64,000 bases of DNA from Hohaiivirga sp031546825 (lineage in GTDB: Bacteria; Pseudomonadota; Alphaproteobacteria; Rhizobiales; Beijerinckiaceae), in the NCBI GenBank assembly GCA_031546825.1, contig JAVBJU010000017.1, forward strand, positions 1 through 64,000, given 5' to 3'. This document shows positions 54,863 to 62,649 of the stretch, piece by piece (position 1 is the first letter of the stretch; each line of letters opens with the position of its first letter). The translations under genes were made by a program, and so were the position numbers. Under the pieces are notes generated by a model that was not told where the DNA came from, made no database searches, and worked only from the letters and a program-made list of their open reading frames with translations.

Positions 54863-55654
54863 ATGGTTGAATTCAGCCTTCCCAAAAACTCCCAGCCCAC
54901 CGAGGGCAAGGTCTGGCCGAAGCCCGAGGGTGTCAAAAACCTTCAGGAATTCAAGGTCTACCGTTGGGATCCGGATGACGACGCCAATCCGCGCTACGAC
55001 ACCTATTATGTCGACCGCGACGATTGCGGCCCGATGGTGCTCGACGCGCTGTTGTGGATCAAGGACAAGGTCGACTCGACCCTCACACTGCGCCGCTCCT
55101 GCCGCGAAGGCATCTGTGGCTCGTGCGCCATGAACATCAATGGCTTCAATCACCTTGCCTGCACCCACGGCATTGATGAAGTCGCCAAGAACAAAGCCGG
55201 TCGCATTAATGTGCGCCCGCTGCCGCATATGCCGGTGGTCAAGGATCTGATCCCCGACCTCACCAACTTCTACGCCCAGCACGCCGAAGTGCGTCCGTGG
55301 CTGGAAACGCATACGCCTGAGCCCAGGACCGAACGCCTGCAATCGCCGCAGGATCGCGCCAAGCTTGACGGCCTCTATGAGTGCATTCTGTGCGCAAGCT
55401 GCTCGACATCTTGCCCGGAATACTGGTGGAACGGCGACCGCTTCCTCGGCCCAGCCGCGTTATTGCAGGCCTATCGCTGGCTGATCGACAGCCGCGACGA
55501 GGAAACCGGCGAACGCCTGGAAGCGCTCAACGATACGTTCAAGCTCTACCGCTGCGTCACCATCATGAATTGCACCAATACTTGCCCTAAAGGCCTCAAC
55601 CCGGCCCTGGCAATTGCAGAAATCAAGAAGATGATGCTGCATAAGGAATTCTAA
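54863..55654 (+). CDS. sdhB: Succinate dehydrogenase iron-sulfur subunit
   Basis: Electron transfer from FAD to quinone. 263 residues from ATG 54863 (AAGGA upstream); a TTG two codons earlier is unlikely. The [2Fe-2S] ligands are in SCREGICGSCAMNING and HLAC. The [4Fe-4S] and [3Fe-4S] ligands are in ECILCASCSTSCPEYWW, CVTIMNCTNTCPKGLNP; the quinone-site Trp-rich stretch is WWNGDRFLGPAALLQAYRW (split). It follows sdhA after 76 bp and is closed by a strong terminator. Confidence 0.97.
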   Translation: MVEFSLPKNSQPTEGKVWPKPEGVKNLQEFKVYRWDPDDDANPRYDTYYVDRDDCGPMVLDALLWIKDKVDSTLTLRRSCREGICGSCAMNINGFNHLACTHGIDEVAKNKAGRINVRPLPHMPVVKDLIPDLTNFYAQHAEVRPWLETHTPEPRTERLQSPQDRAKLDGLYECILCASCSTSCPEYWWNGDRFLGPAALLQAYRWLIDSRDEETGERLEALNDTFKLYRCVTIMNCTNTCPKGLNPALAIAEIKKMMLHKEF

Positions 55655-55681
55655 GTCTCAACAGACTTAGAGAAGAATGAG

Positions 55682-55709
55682 CCCGCCGGCGAACCCGGCG
55701 GGTTTTTTT
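55682..55709 (+). terminator. rho-independent terminator of sdhCDAB
   Basis: A perfect 8-bp stem CCCGCCGG / CCGGCGGG with a 5-base loop is followed by seven T. It lies 28 bp after the sdhB stop. Confidence 0.92.
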
Positions 55710-55788
55710 CATGGGGAGCCCGGTGGGCAGCAGAAAATTGGTTCATGGAGCAATATATTTCCCATAGACGAAACTGTGCTAAAGTTTC

Positions 55789-55822
55789 CAAGCTTGAGAA
55801 TAATACAAGCTTGAGAATAATA
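55789..55822. repeat. Exact 17-bp tandem duplication in a leader region
   Basis: CAAGCTTGAGAATAATA occurs twice head to tail (55789-55805 and 55806-55822) with no mismatch. It lies 48-81 bp upstream of the small lipoprotein at 55870, where promoter or leader elements would be. Confidence 0.9.
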
Positions 55823-55869
55823 AAGGTGCGGAGAGCCGGAAGGCCACCTGCTCCATGAAAGGAAATAGC

Positions 55870-56091
55870 ATGGCCCTGAAACAGGTAATGACCGTTGCCG
55901 GATGCGCATTGTGGCTTTCCGGTTGCATGAGCGCGACGATGACGTCTGAGGTCGTCAGGCGAAAGGCAGATGGAACCGAGGTTCAGGGTGCGCAGACGAA
56001 GGGCACAAGTTGTACCCAGCGCCGCAACATGGTGATCTATGCTCCCTTCCCGGTGCGGATGACGCGCGAAGTACCTTGCAAGAACAAGTAA
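55870..56091 (+). CDS. Small cysteine-containing lipoprotein
   Basis: 73 residues from ATG 55870, with AAAGGAAATAGC ahead of it. The signal MALKQVMTVAGCALWLSGC has lipobox LSGC. The short mature part is basic with two further cysteines (GTSCTQRRNMV, REVPCKNK) that might pair. No family is recognised. It follows the sdh terminator and has an exact tandem duplication in its leader. An ATG at 55855 would add five residues without a ribosome site. Confidence 0.7.
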   Translation: MALKQVMTVAGCALWLSGCMSATMTSEVVRRKADGTEVQGAQTKGTSCTQRRNMVIYAPFPVRMTREVPCKNK

Positions 56092-56222
56092 CTGCTATTT
56101 GGGAGGCAATACCATTTGAGTCACGTGCGACTGATCGGTCTTGCGTGGGTGCATGGCGCACCGCCCGATGGACGCTCGCTCCTTTCCCTTGCTGCCCATA
56201 TGCAGTAAGGAGAAGCCAGAAC

Positions 56223-56241
56223 ACGCGTTGGTGTAACGCGT
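56223..56241. promoter_or_regulatory. Inverted repeat before the 56258 gene
   Basis: A perfect 7-bp inverted repeat (ACGCGTT / AACGCGT) with a 5-base gap lies 17 bp before the start at 56258. It could be an operator or a leader hairpin near the ribosome site. The remaining part of 56092-56257 shows nothing I can name. Confidence 0.35.
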
Positions 56242-56257
56242 AACTCAAGGAATGTTC

Positions 56258-56770
56258 ATGCCATTCTATACGGCTTTGATAGCGCTGCTCGGGGCTTATC
56301 TGTACTGGTACTTTTTTCTTCGCCAGACGCCGGAAAAACCGCGCCGGATGTCGGGGCCGCAGTCTGATAACGACGCTTCGCACCGGAACGCTCCGCAGCA
56401 ATCGGCCTCTCCTGTGGCGTTGATCAATGATCCGGTGACGGCAACCACCACTTTCCTGATTGCGCTCGCCGCCGAAGACAAGCTGGATGCCGCCGCAGAA
56501 AGCCAGATAAAGGACGATATCAGCACCGTCATGGGTGTCGCCAAGCCCGATGATCTCTACGTCTTTGCGCGCCATGCCGCAGAGCAAGTGACGGACCCAT
56601 CCAACCTGATGATTCGTTTCGCGCGGTTATGGGTTGATGTTGGCGTCAAGGAACGACAGGACGTCTATGACATGGCGGTGCGGGTGGCCGCCCTCAATGG
56701 CGGCCCGACCGACATGCAGGCGGTTTGTCTGAAGCAACTGGCATTGCGACTCAGCGTGCAGGAAAACTGA
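56258..56770 (+). CDS. Membrane-anchored hypothetical protein, TerB-like helical domain
   Basis: 170 residues from ATG 56258 (AAGGA six bases upstream; ATG at 56252 is too close to it). One N-terminal helix (FYTALIALLGAYLYWYFFL) is followed by a short polar linker (residues 25-55, rich in Pro, Asn and Gln) and a helical domain LIALAAEDKLDAAAESQIKD with VGVKERQDVYDMAVRVAALNGG, similar in style to TerB/DnaJ-neighbour helical bundles. The family match is only an impression. It lies alone between two lipoproteins. Confidence 0.68.
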   Translation: MPFYTALIALLGAYLYWYFFLRQTPEKPRRMSGPQSDNDASHRNAPQQSASPVALINDPVTATTTFLIALAAEDKLDAAAESQIKDDISTVMGVAKPDDLYVFARHAAEQVTDPSNLMIRFARLWVDVGVKERQDVYDMAVRVAALNGGPTDMQAVCLKQLALRLSVQEN

Positions 56771-56900
56771 AGATTTGCTGCAGCGAAAACAATACTATTA
56801 TATGGAAAACTTGCGATTGCCCGAGGCGCGCTGCGCGTTTATACGACTGAATTAACTTCGATTGTTCAGCGGGCGACGACCTGCCCGGACAGGTGGCATC

Positions 56901-57488
56901 ATGGAACGGCAACGAAACGAAACGGTTGTGCGGCACATCATCAAGGGTGGTGTTGCGCTTGGTCTGGCATTGACGCTGGCCGCTTGTACCTCATCACAAC
57001 GGTTTGGGTCGTCGCGTGGCACCAATCCCCCGCCCGCGGGCTACACCCAGCCGGATTCAGTTGAAGCAATTCCGTCCGGGCCAATCAGCTCCGAGCCACT
57101 TGCACCGCTTCCCGGTACTGCACCGGCCGATGGCATGGGATATGGTGGCGGGCAGACCGTCGCAGGCGTCAATCCGTCTGCGCCCACACCCTCCGCTCCG
57201 GCTCCCGCTAACCGCATGGGCATGGTGGGTGGTTGGACAGCGAAGGATGCGACCGGTGCGAGCTGTCGTGTGGTGCTGTCGAGTGCGCCGACTCTTGATC
57301 TCTACCGCGCGTCGAGCTCAGGATGCACCAACAAGGACCTCTCGAACATTTCCGCCTGGGATTTCCGCGGTGGCGAAGTGTATCTCTACCAGACGGGCGG
57401 CACACTGGCGGCACGCCTGCGGGCACAGGGAAGCAACATGGACGGCGCGTTGACCAAGTCTGGCGCTCCGCTCTCCATGTCGCGGTGA
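56901..57488 (+). CDS. omp19: Omp19-like lipoprotein, AprI/Inh protease inhibitor domain
   Basis: 195 residues from ATG 56901. After a basic lead, the signal GGVALGLALTLAACTSSQ carries lipobox LAAC. A Pro/Ala/Gly-rich linker (about residues 40-115) leads to a C-terminal beta-barrel domain of the AprI/Inh metalloprotease-inhibitor type: VGGWTAKDATGASCRVVLSS, LSNISAWDFRGGEVYLYQTGGTLAARLR (split), SMSR. The two Cys are positioned for the family disulfide. Brucella Omp19, a known inhibitor and virulence factor, has the same layout, and there too a zapE-like gene lies next to it as I recall. The stop is 1 bp from zapE. Confidence 0.8.
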   Translation: MERQRNETVVRHIIKGGVALGLALTLAACTSSQRFGSSRGTNPPPAGYTQPDSVEAIPSGPISSEPLAPLPGTAPADGMGYGGGQTVAGVNPSAPTPSAPAPANRMGMVGGWTAKDATGASCRVVLSSAPTLDLYRASSSGCTNKDLSNISAWDFRGGEVYLYQTGGTLAARLRAQGSNMDGALTKSGAPLSMSR

Positions 57489-57489
57489 C

Positions 57490-58689
57490 ATGACGGCAAA
57501 CCGGCCTCAGGCGACATACGGTCCCGTCTCGGCCCGTTACGCGACCATGGTCAAAGCCGGTAGCATCGGCTGGGACCCGGCGCAGGCCGAGCTGTTGATT
57601 GAAATGGACAAGCTCGTTGCCGCACTGGGTGAACGCCCTGATGATGACGGCGGCGGTTTTCTGCAAAAACTGTTTGGCCGGAAAGAGGCGCCGAAACCGC
57701 CGGTCAAAGGGCTCTATGTCTGGGGTTCGGTTGGTCGCGGCAAGACGATGTTGATGGATTTGTTCTTCGAATCCTTGCCGGATACAAGTAAGCGGCGCAT
57801 CCACTTCAACGACTTCATGGCGGATGCCCATAGCCGCATTCACCTCTGGCGACAGGCTCTGAAAAACGGACAGGTCAAGGGCGATGATCCAATTGCCCCG
57901 GTCGCTGCCGACCTCGCCCGTGAGGCCTCGGTACTGTGTTTCGATGAGTTTGCCGTTACCGACATTGCTGATGCCATGATTCTCGGGCGGCTATTCACGG
58001 CGTTGTTCCAGCACCGGGTCGTGGTAATCGCGACTTCCAATGTCGCGCCGGATAACCTCTATAAGGATGGTCTCAACCGGGCGCTGTTCCTGCCGTTCAT
58101 CGCGCTTCTGCAGGAGCGGATGGAGGTGCAGAATCTCGCATCCCGCACCGATTTCAGACTGGAAAAGCTCGGTGGCGAGCCGGTATTCCATGTGCCGAAC
58201 AATGATGCCGCACGCGAGGCGCTTGACCGTGCCTTCACGCAACTCACCGGTCGCAAACGCGGCGAGCCGCGCACGCTGACAGTCAAGGGACATCCGGTCG
58301 CTGTGCCGCAAGCGGCGCAAGGCGTGGCGCGTTTCGACTTTGCTGATTTATGCGACCAGGCGCTTGCGGCTGCTGATTACATTGAGGTGGCACGTCAGTT
58401 CCACACCATCCTGATTGACAACATCCCCTGCATGACCATTGAACAACGCAATGAGGCGAAGCGGTTCATCCTGCTGATTGACACGCTTTATGACCGCAAG
58501 GTCAAGCTGATTGCATCTATGGAAGGTGAAGCATTGACGCTCTACCGTGCCGAGCGTGGCGCGGAAGCCTTCGAGTTCGACCGCACGGTGTCACGGCTCA
58601 TCGAGATGCAATCGGAAGAATATCTCATGCTGCCCCACGACGACACCTTGCACACGGTCGTGACCTCAACCGGGATTGTGGAAACGTGA
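57490..58689 (+). CDS. zapE: Cell division ATPase ZapE (AFG1 family)
   Basis: 399 residues of the AFG1-like P-loop family; E. coli ZapE modulates the FtsZ ring under low oxygen and high temperature, while mitochondrial AFG1 supports respiratory complex assembly. Walker A GSVGRGKTMLMDLFF is near residue 81, FNDFMADAHSRIH follows, Walker B is VLCFDEFAVTDIADAMIL and sensor-like VVIATSNVAPDNLYKDGL (split). The C-terminal part is typical (FDFADLCDQALAAADYIEVA, split). It starts 1 bp after omp19 and overlaps the TetR gene. Confidence 0.93.
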   Translation: MTANRPQATYGPVSARYATMVKAGSIGWDPAQAELLIEMDKLVAALGERPDDDGGGFLQKLFGRKEAPKPPVKGLYVWGSVGRGKTMLMDLFFESLPDTSKRRIHFNDFMADAHSRIHLWRQALKNGQVKGDDPIAPVAADLAREASVLCFDEFAVTDIADAMILGRLFTALFQHRVVVIATSNVAPDNLYKDGLNRALFLPFIALLQERMEVQNLASRTDFRLEKLGGEPVFHVPNNDAAREALDRAFTQLTGRKRGEPRTLTVKGHPVAVPQAAQGVARFDFADLCDQALAAADYIEVARQFHTILIDNIPCMTIEQRNEAKRFILLIDTLYDRKVKLIASMEGEALTLYRAERGAEAFEFDRTVSRLIEMQSEEYLMLPHDDTLHTVVTSTGIVET

Positions 58690-59330
58690 CAGGTAAGCCA
58701 GACCGCTCCGGCCCTGCTGACAAAAGCGACAATCGTCCGCGTGGGGCGACCGATACGCGGTTGCTTGCCATCGCGGCGGAGCGCCTGCGTCTGGGCGGTC
58801 GTCAGGCCGTGACGGTGGTGGCGGTGGCTGACGCGGCAGGTATGACGCACGCCAATGTCTATCGCTATTTCCAATCCAAGGCGACGTTGATCGATGCGAT
58901 TGCCGCCCAGTGGCTCAAGGGACTGGAAGTGACGATTGCCGCCATTGCTGAGGGGCCCGACCCGGCAGACGCGAAACTTGAAACGCTTCTCAGCATCGTC
59001 GCTTTCGCGCAGCGTGATCTGCTCACCGATAACCCCAACCTCTTTGCGGTCTATGCCGACACCGCCAGCGGATCACGCCCGGTTTATCGGCGCTTCCGCG
59101 CGCGTCTGCACCATCTGATCGGCCAAATCCTGGAGGAGGGCATCGGCTCAGCCGTTTTTGAGATTGGCAACCGCGAGCAGGCCGTCATCTATATTACCGA
59201 TGCGGTTGCTCGGTTCATCCATCCGGTGGTGGTCGGACTGGACGCCCAGATGCCGCGCGACATGGTTGAGCGCCGCCTTGATACCCTGATCCGCACGACG
59301 CTGCGCGCTTTACGCAGCGGCTTCGTATAG
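58686..59330 (+). CDS. TetR-family transcriptional regulator
   Basis: 214 residues from a GTG at 58686 overlapping the zapE stop (GTGA). The N-terminal helix-turn-helix is clear (VVAVADAAGMTHANVYRYFQSKATLIDAI, split), and the C-terminal ligand domain resembles the TetR_C YsiA/FadR style. The lead of about 25 residues is polar and rich in Asp, Lys and Arg. Targets are unknown; coupling to zapE suggests a shared transcript rather than a regulatory link. It converges on the DeoR gene with only 5 bp between stops, and no terminator fits there. Confidence 0.85.
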   Translation: MTGKPDRSGPADKSDNRPRGATDTRLLAIAAERLRLGGRQAVTVVAVADAAGMTHANVYRYFQSKATLIDAIAAQWLKGLEVTIAAIAEGPDPADAKLETLLSIVAFAQRDLLTDNPNLFAVYADTASGSRPVYRRFRARLHHLIGQILEEGIGSAVFEIGNREQAVIYITDAVARFIHPVVVGLDAQMPRDMVERRLDTLIRTTLRALRSGFV

Positions 59331-59335
59331 CGGGT

Positions 59336-60094
59336 TCATAACGTGCGTGAGACGTCCACGCCGGTAACCAAAAAGGGATGAATTGCAGCGTCTGTTGCTC
59401 GCACATCGGTAATCAGATGCCAGTGATTGGGAAATGGCACCCAAGCCGACTGCGATGCCATGCCGAGTTTTGAGCTGTCCGCAAGCACGTAGGTTGCGGC
59501 GGCCTGGCGCATCATCAAGCGCTTGAGAGCGGCTTGCTCCAACGTCGCTTCGCATAGACCGCGTTCAGCCACAACGCCATCGGCGCTGGTGAAAAAGCGC
59601 GTGGCGGTGAGCGAGCGCATTGCCTCTTCGGCAAGCGGTCCGTAACTCGTCATACTGATGGGCCGGATGGCTCCGCCCAGGAGAATGAGTGAGATATTCA
59701 CCGCATCCGCCAGCAACAGCGCGGCCCTCATATTGTTGGTGACAACCGTGAGCCGCCGTCTGCGCAGAAGCTGGGCCAGCGCCGCGATGGTCGAACCGCC
59801 ATCGAGAATGATGGTGTCTCCATCCATGATATGTGTAGCTGCCTCGCGGGCGATGGCCTGCTTTGCGTCAATGTTGCGGCCTTCGCGCTCGGCAAGCGTC
59901 TCCTCAATGGCGTGCGGCAAGAGCACTGCGCCGCCATATGTACGCATCACGGCCTTCTCATCGGAAAGGCGTTGCAGATCGCGGCGCACCGTCGAGGGCG
60001 AGACACCGAAGCGTTGCGCCAGCACATCCACATCAATTTCGCCCTCGGCGAGGGCGGTCACAATCCGTTCGCGGCGTTCTCTGCTCGGTTGCAT
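59336..60094 (-). CDS. DeoR-family transcriptional regulator
   Basis: 252 residues from ATG 60094 (AGAGGAA just upstream; ATG at 60112 is less favoured). The N-terminal winged helix is standard (RRERIVTALAEGEIDVDVLAQRFGVSPSTVRRDLQRL, split), and the sugar-phosphate sensing domain follows with GGSTIAALAQLL, TNNMRAALLLA, ILLGGAI and the DGVVAERGLCE loop. It lies downstream of kdgT-dtnK-pdxA2 on the same strand, after a dispersed repeat, and is the best candidate to repress that set in response to a sugar-acid phosphate. A T-rich palindrome before kdgT may be its site. Confidence 0.9.
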   Translation of the reverse strand: MQPSRERRERIVTALAEGEIDVDVLAQRFGVSPSTVRRDLQRLSDEKAVMRTYGGAVLLPHAIEETLAEREGRNIDAKQAIAREAATHIMDGDTIILDGGSTIAALAQLLRRRRLTVVTNNMRAALLLADAVNISLILLGGAIRPISMTSYGPLAEEAMRSLTATRFFTSADGVVAERGLCEATLEQAALKRLMMRQAAATYVLADSSKLGMASQSAWVPFPNHWHLITDVRATDAAIHPFLVTGVDVSRTL

Positions 60095-60194
60095 GACTTC
60101 CTCTCGCACCATCAGCGTGCGCCCCGCGCACCTGATGCTGGACGCTCTGAGGGTATAGAGGGCTGCTGCGCATCAGAAAACGAAAATCTTTCGT

Positions 60195-60298
60195 TAGAGC
60201 AGGATGTGTTTACACGGAAACACATCCTGCTCTAGATTTCTTGTTGCGCAAGGCTTTATGCGTTTAGCCGGCGTCCACTTAAACGCGCCTTGGTTTAG
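60195..60298. repeat. Dispersed palindromic intergenic repeat, copy B
   Basis: A perfect 17-bp stem (TAGAGCAGGATGTGTTT, arms 60195-60211 and 60218-60234) has a 6-base loop. A tail follows that matches copy A (GATTTCTTGTTGCGC, GCGTTTAGCCGGCGTCCACTT, split) and ends in a second small stem CGCGCC / GGCGCG that reaches the pdxA2 stop. The arms differ from copy A in sequence but stay paired. Confidence 0.82.
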
Positions 60299-61308
60299 GC
60301 GCGGCCTTTCGGGGCAAGAATGATGGCCTGGCGCATCGCTTCCATCAGGCTCGCTTCGTCGGCAATGCCTTTGCCTGCAATGTCGAAGGCGGTGCCGTGA
60401 TCGACCGAGGTGCGGATCACCGGCAGGCCGATGGTGATGTTGACGCCATCGGCAATGCCCATGACCTTGATCGGGCCATGGCCCTGATCGTGGTACATGG
60501 CGATTACCACGTCGAAATCGCCGCGTGTGGCGCGGAAAAACAGGGTGTCGGCGGGCAGCGGCCCTTCTACGTTCCAGCCCTTGGCCTTGCAGGCGTTGAT
60601 GGCGGGGGTGATTTTGGTTTCTTCCTCACCGTAGCCAAACAAGCCATTCTCGCCCGCATGGGGATTGATCGCGCAAACGCCGATGCGGGGCTTGGCGATG
60701 CCCGCGCGAATCAGTGTTTCCTGCGCGCGCCCAATGGTGCGTTCGACGAGGCCCGGCTCGATCTTGGCAATGGCATCAATCAGACCGATATGGGTGGTGA
60801 CATGTACCACGCGTAATTTCGGCGCGGTCAGCATCATCGACACTTCCGGCGTGCCGGTGAGGAAGGCGAGCGTCTCGGTATGACCCGGAAACTTATGGCC
60901 CGCCTGATGCATGGCTTCCTTGCTCAGAGGCGCTGTGCAAATGGCTTGCGCCTTGCCGCTCTGCACCAGTTCTACGGCCTTTTCAATGAAGCGATAGGAG
61001 CCTTCACCCGCGATGGCCGAAACCTGGCCGAAGGGAAAGTTCGCCGGGATGAGCTTGAGGTCGATGCAGTCGATCACGCCAAAATTGTAAGCGGCATCAT
61101 CGGCGGATTGGATGCTGGCGACCTTGAGGTCGGATTTAAGCAGCGCCGCGGCCTCGCGGAGCCGGTTGGCATCGCCAACTACCAATGGCCGCGCGGTCTT
61201 GTAAAGATCCTTGTGGCTGAGGCTCTTGACGATGATTTCCGGGCCAATTCCAGCCGCGTCGCCCATGGTGATGGCAATGACGGGGCGGGGGTCTGAGGCG
61301 CTGGACAT
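60295..61308 (-). CDS. pdxA2: 4-phospho-D-threonate dehydrogenase (PdxA2)
   Basis: A PdxA-like NAD-dependent dehydrogenase, 337 residues. The family motifs are ITMGDAAGIGPEII near residue 14, the metal-binding histidines in HKFPGHTETLAFLTG, VHVTTHIGL and AMYHDQGHGPIKVMG, and the end-piece TSVDHGTAFDIAGKG. True PdxA acts in vitamin B6 synthesis, but the adjacent DUF1537 kinase and KdgT permease point to the PdxA2 group, which oxidises and decarboxylates D-threonate 4-phosphate to DHAP. It follows dtnK after a 52-bp gap. Confidence 0.88.
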   Translation of the reverse strand: MSSASDPRPVIAITMGDAAGIGPEIIVKSLSHKDLYKTARPLVVGDANRLREAAALLKSDLKVASIQSADDAAYNFGVIDCIDLKLIPANFPFGQVSAIAGEGSYRFIEKAVELVQSGKAQAICTAPLSKEAMHQAGHKFPGHTETLAFLTGTPEVSMMLTAPKLRVVHVTTHIGLIDAIAKIEPGLVERTIGRAQETLIRAGIAKPRIGVCAINPHAGENGLFGYGEEETKITPAINACKAKGWNVEGPLPADTLFFRATRGDFDVVIAMYHDQGHGPIKVMGIADGVNITIGLPVIRTSVDHGTAFDIAGKGIADEASLMEAMRQAIILAPKGRA

Positions 61309-61360
61309 AGTGAATACTTCCTTCTGTGCTTTATACTGAAATTACCAATGTAGTGGTTTG

Positions 61361-62608
61361 TTAGCTGCCGTGTGCAGCTTTCACGGCGTGAATACGGTCG
61401 AGGCAGCGCTCAAGGGTGGCTTCACCCCCGAAAGCTCCGGCCTTGGTTACCACCGGTGTCCGAATGTGGCCAATGGACAGGCCAAGCGGGATGCCGCTTT
61501 CGACCTCTTCCAGCAGTTCGAGCCCATTGACACCAAAATGGTTGAGGAGTGCCACGGCGGTATCGCCGCCGGTGGCGATGAGGCCGCCAATTACCTCGGC
61601 GGCCGGGCGCAAGGCTGCTGCCAGATTATCCATCAGCTTCACACCAATGGCCAGATCCGGAGAATCCGTCAGGGCGATTTCAAGCAGCACGTCACGGCCG
61701 CTTTTCAATTCGGCGATAACCGCTTCTGCTTGGGTGGTGAGCGCAGTCTTGCCAGCGGAGAGAATGATGTCATGGGCGATCAGCGCATGGTGAACCTTGC
61801 CGGAGCGGGCGAGGTGCTGTGCCGAACCGCGGGATGCTTCCGCCAGGCTACCGACCGCGATGAGAACGCCGCCTTTCCGATTTGGCAGATTGATGGTGCG
61901 CAATTGGCTGCCGGCGCTTTCCAGTCGGGCAAGCGATGCTGCCAGCCCGCCCGAGCCGACCCAGAACAGGTCCTCGGCTCGGTTGAGCGTTGCGCCCGCG
62001 ATGATGTCGAGGTCGGCTTCGGTGGTTGCGTCGCAGACCATTGCGTCAAAACCTGAAAGCCGCGCCTCGTCGATGAAGCGCCCGAGCGCTTCAGGGCCGC
62101 GCCGGACCATGGCGAGATCGGCCAGTCCGGTCTTGAGGCCGACCTGTTCACAGATCGTCGGCAGATGGGCGTTGTCGTAGCTGTGATCGCGCGCCCAAAT
62201 CGGCGTGCTCTCAAGTGGCGCTCCCTGCACACGCACCGCGCCACCCTCGGTAGTGCGTCCCGTACCGGGGAAGGCGGGTGAGATGATGGCGAAAGTGCCC
62301 GCCTTTTTTGCTTTCAGAAAAGCAACCGACGCGGCCAGTTCCGCAGCCAACTGGCCGCGGATGGTCGAGTCGATCTTTTTATAGAGGAGTGTGCCGGGCA
62401 CCCATAACCGCTCAAGGGCATCCTGATGGGCCTTGGCGGCGGTGGCGGGAGAGAGAGACCTGCTTTCGATGTTCGCGGATATGACCGGTGCATCCGAGGT
62501 GCCTTCACCCCAGATGACGGCAGCCGGAATGCCTGATTTGGTGAATGCAATGGCGCAATCGGCGGCCCCGGTCAGATCATCAGCGGCTATCAACCAGTTT
62601 GAAGGCAT
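61361..62608 (-). CDS. dtnK: Four-carbon acid sugar kinase (DUF1537)
   Basis: 415 residues from ATG 62608 (GGGAGAG upstream; an earlier frame of 33 codons lacks family sequence). The N-terminal sugar-binding domain opens with WLIAADDLTGAADCAIAFTKSG (split) and contains KKIDSTIRGQLAAEL. The C-terminal nucleotide-binding domain has VGSGGLAASLAR, LLEIALTD, and GGLIATGGDTAVALL. DtnK phosphorylates D-threonate, relatives act on D-erythronate or L-threonate derivatives; the presence of PdxA2 alone as partner fits D-threonate. It follows kdgT by 41 bp, so the two are probably cotranscribed. Confidence 0.9.
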   Translation of the reverse strand: MPSNWLIAADDLTGAADCAIAFTKSGIPAAVIWGEGTSDAPVISANIESRSLSPATAAKAHQDALERLWVPGTLLYKKIDSTIRGQLAAELAASVAFLKAKKAGTFAIISPAFPGTGRTTEGGAVRVQGAPLESTPIWARDHSYDNAHLPTICEQVGLKTGLADLAMVRRGPEALGRFIDEARLSGFDAMVCDATTEADLDIIAGATLNRAEDLFWVGSGGLAASLARLESAGSQLRTINLPNRKGGVLIAVGSLAEASRGSAQHLARSGKVHHALIAHDIILSAGKTALTTQAEAVIAELKSGRDVLLEIALTDSPDLAIGVKLMDNLAAALRPAAEVIGGLIATGGDTAVALLNHFGVNGLELLEEVESGIPLGLSIGHIRTPVVTKAGAFGGEATLERCLDRIHAVKAAHGS

Positions 62609-62649
62609 GTTCTCTCTCCCCATTCGGGTTCGTTGTGGGTGGCCTGATT

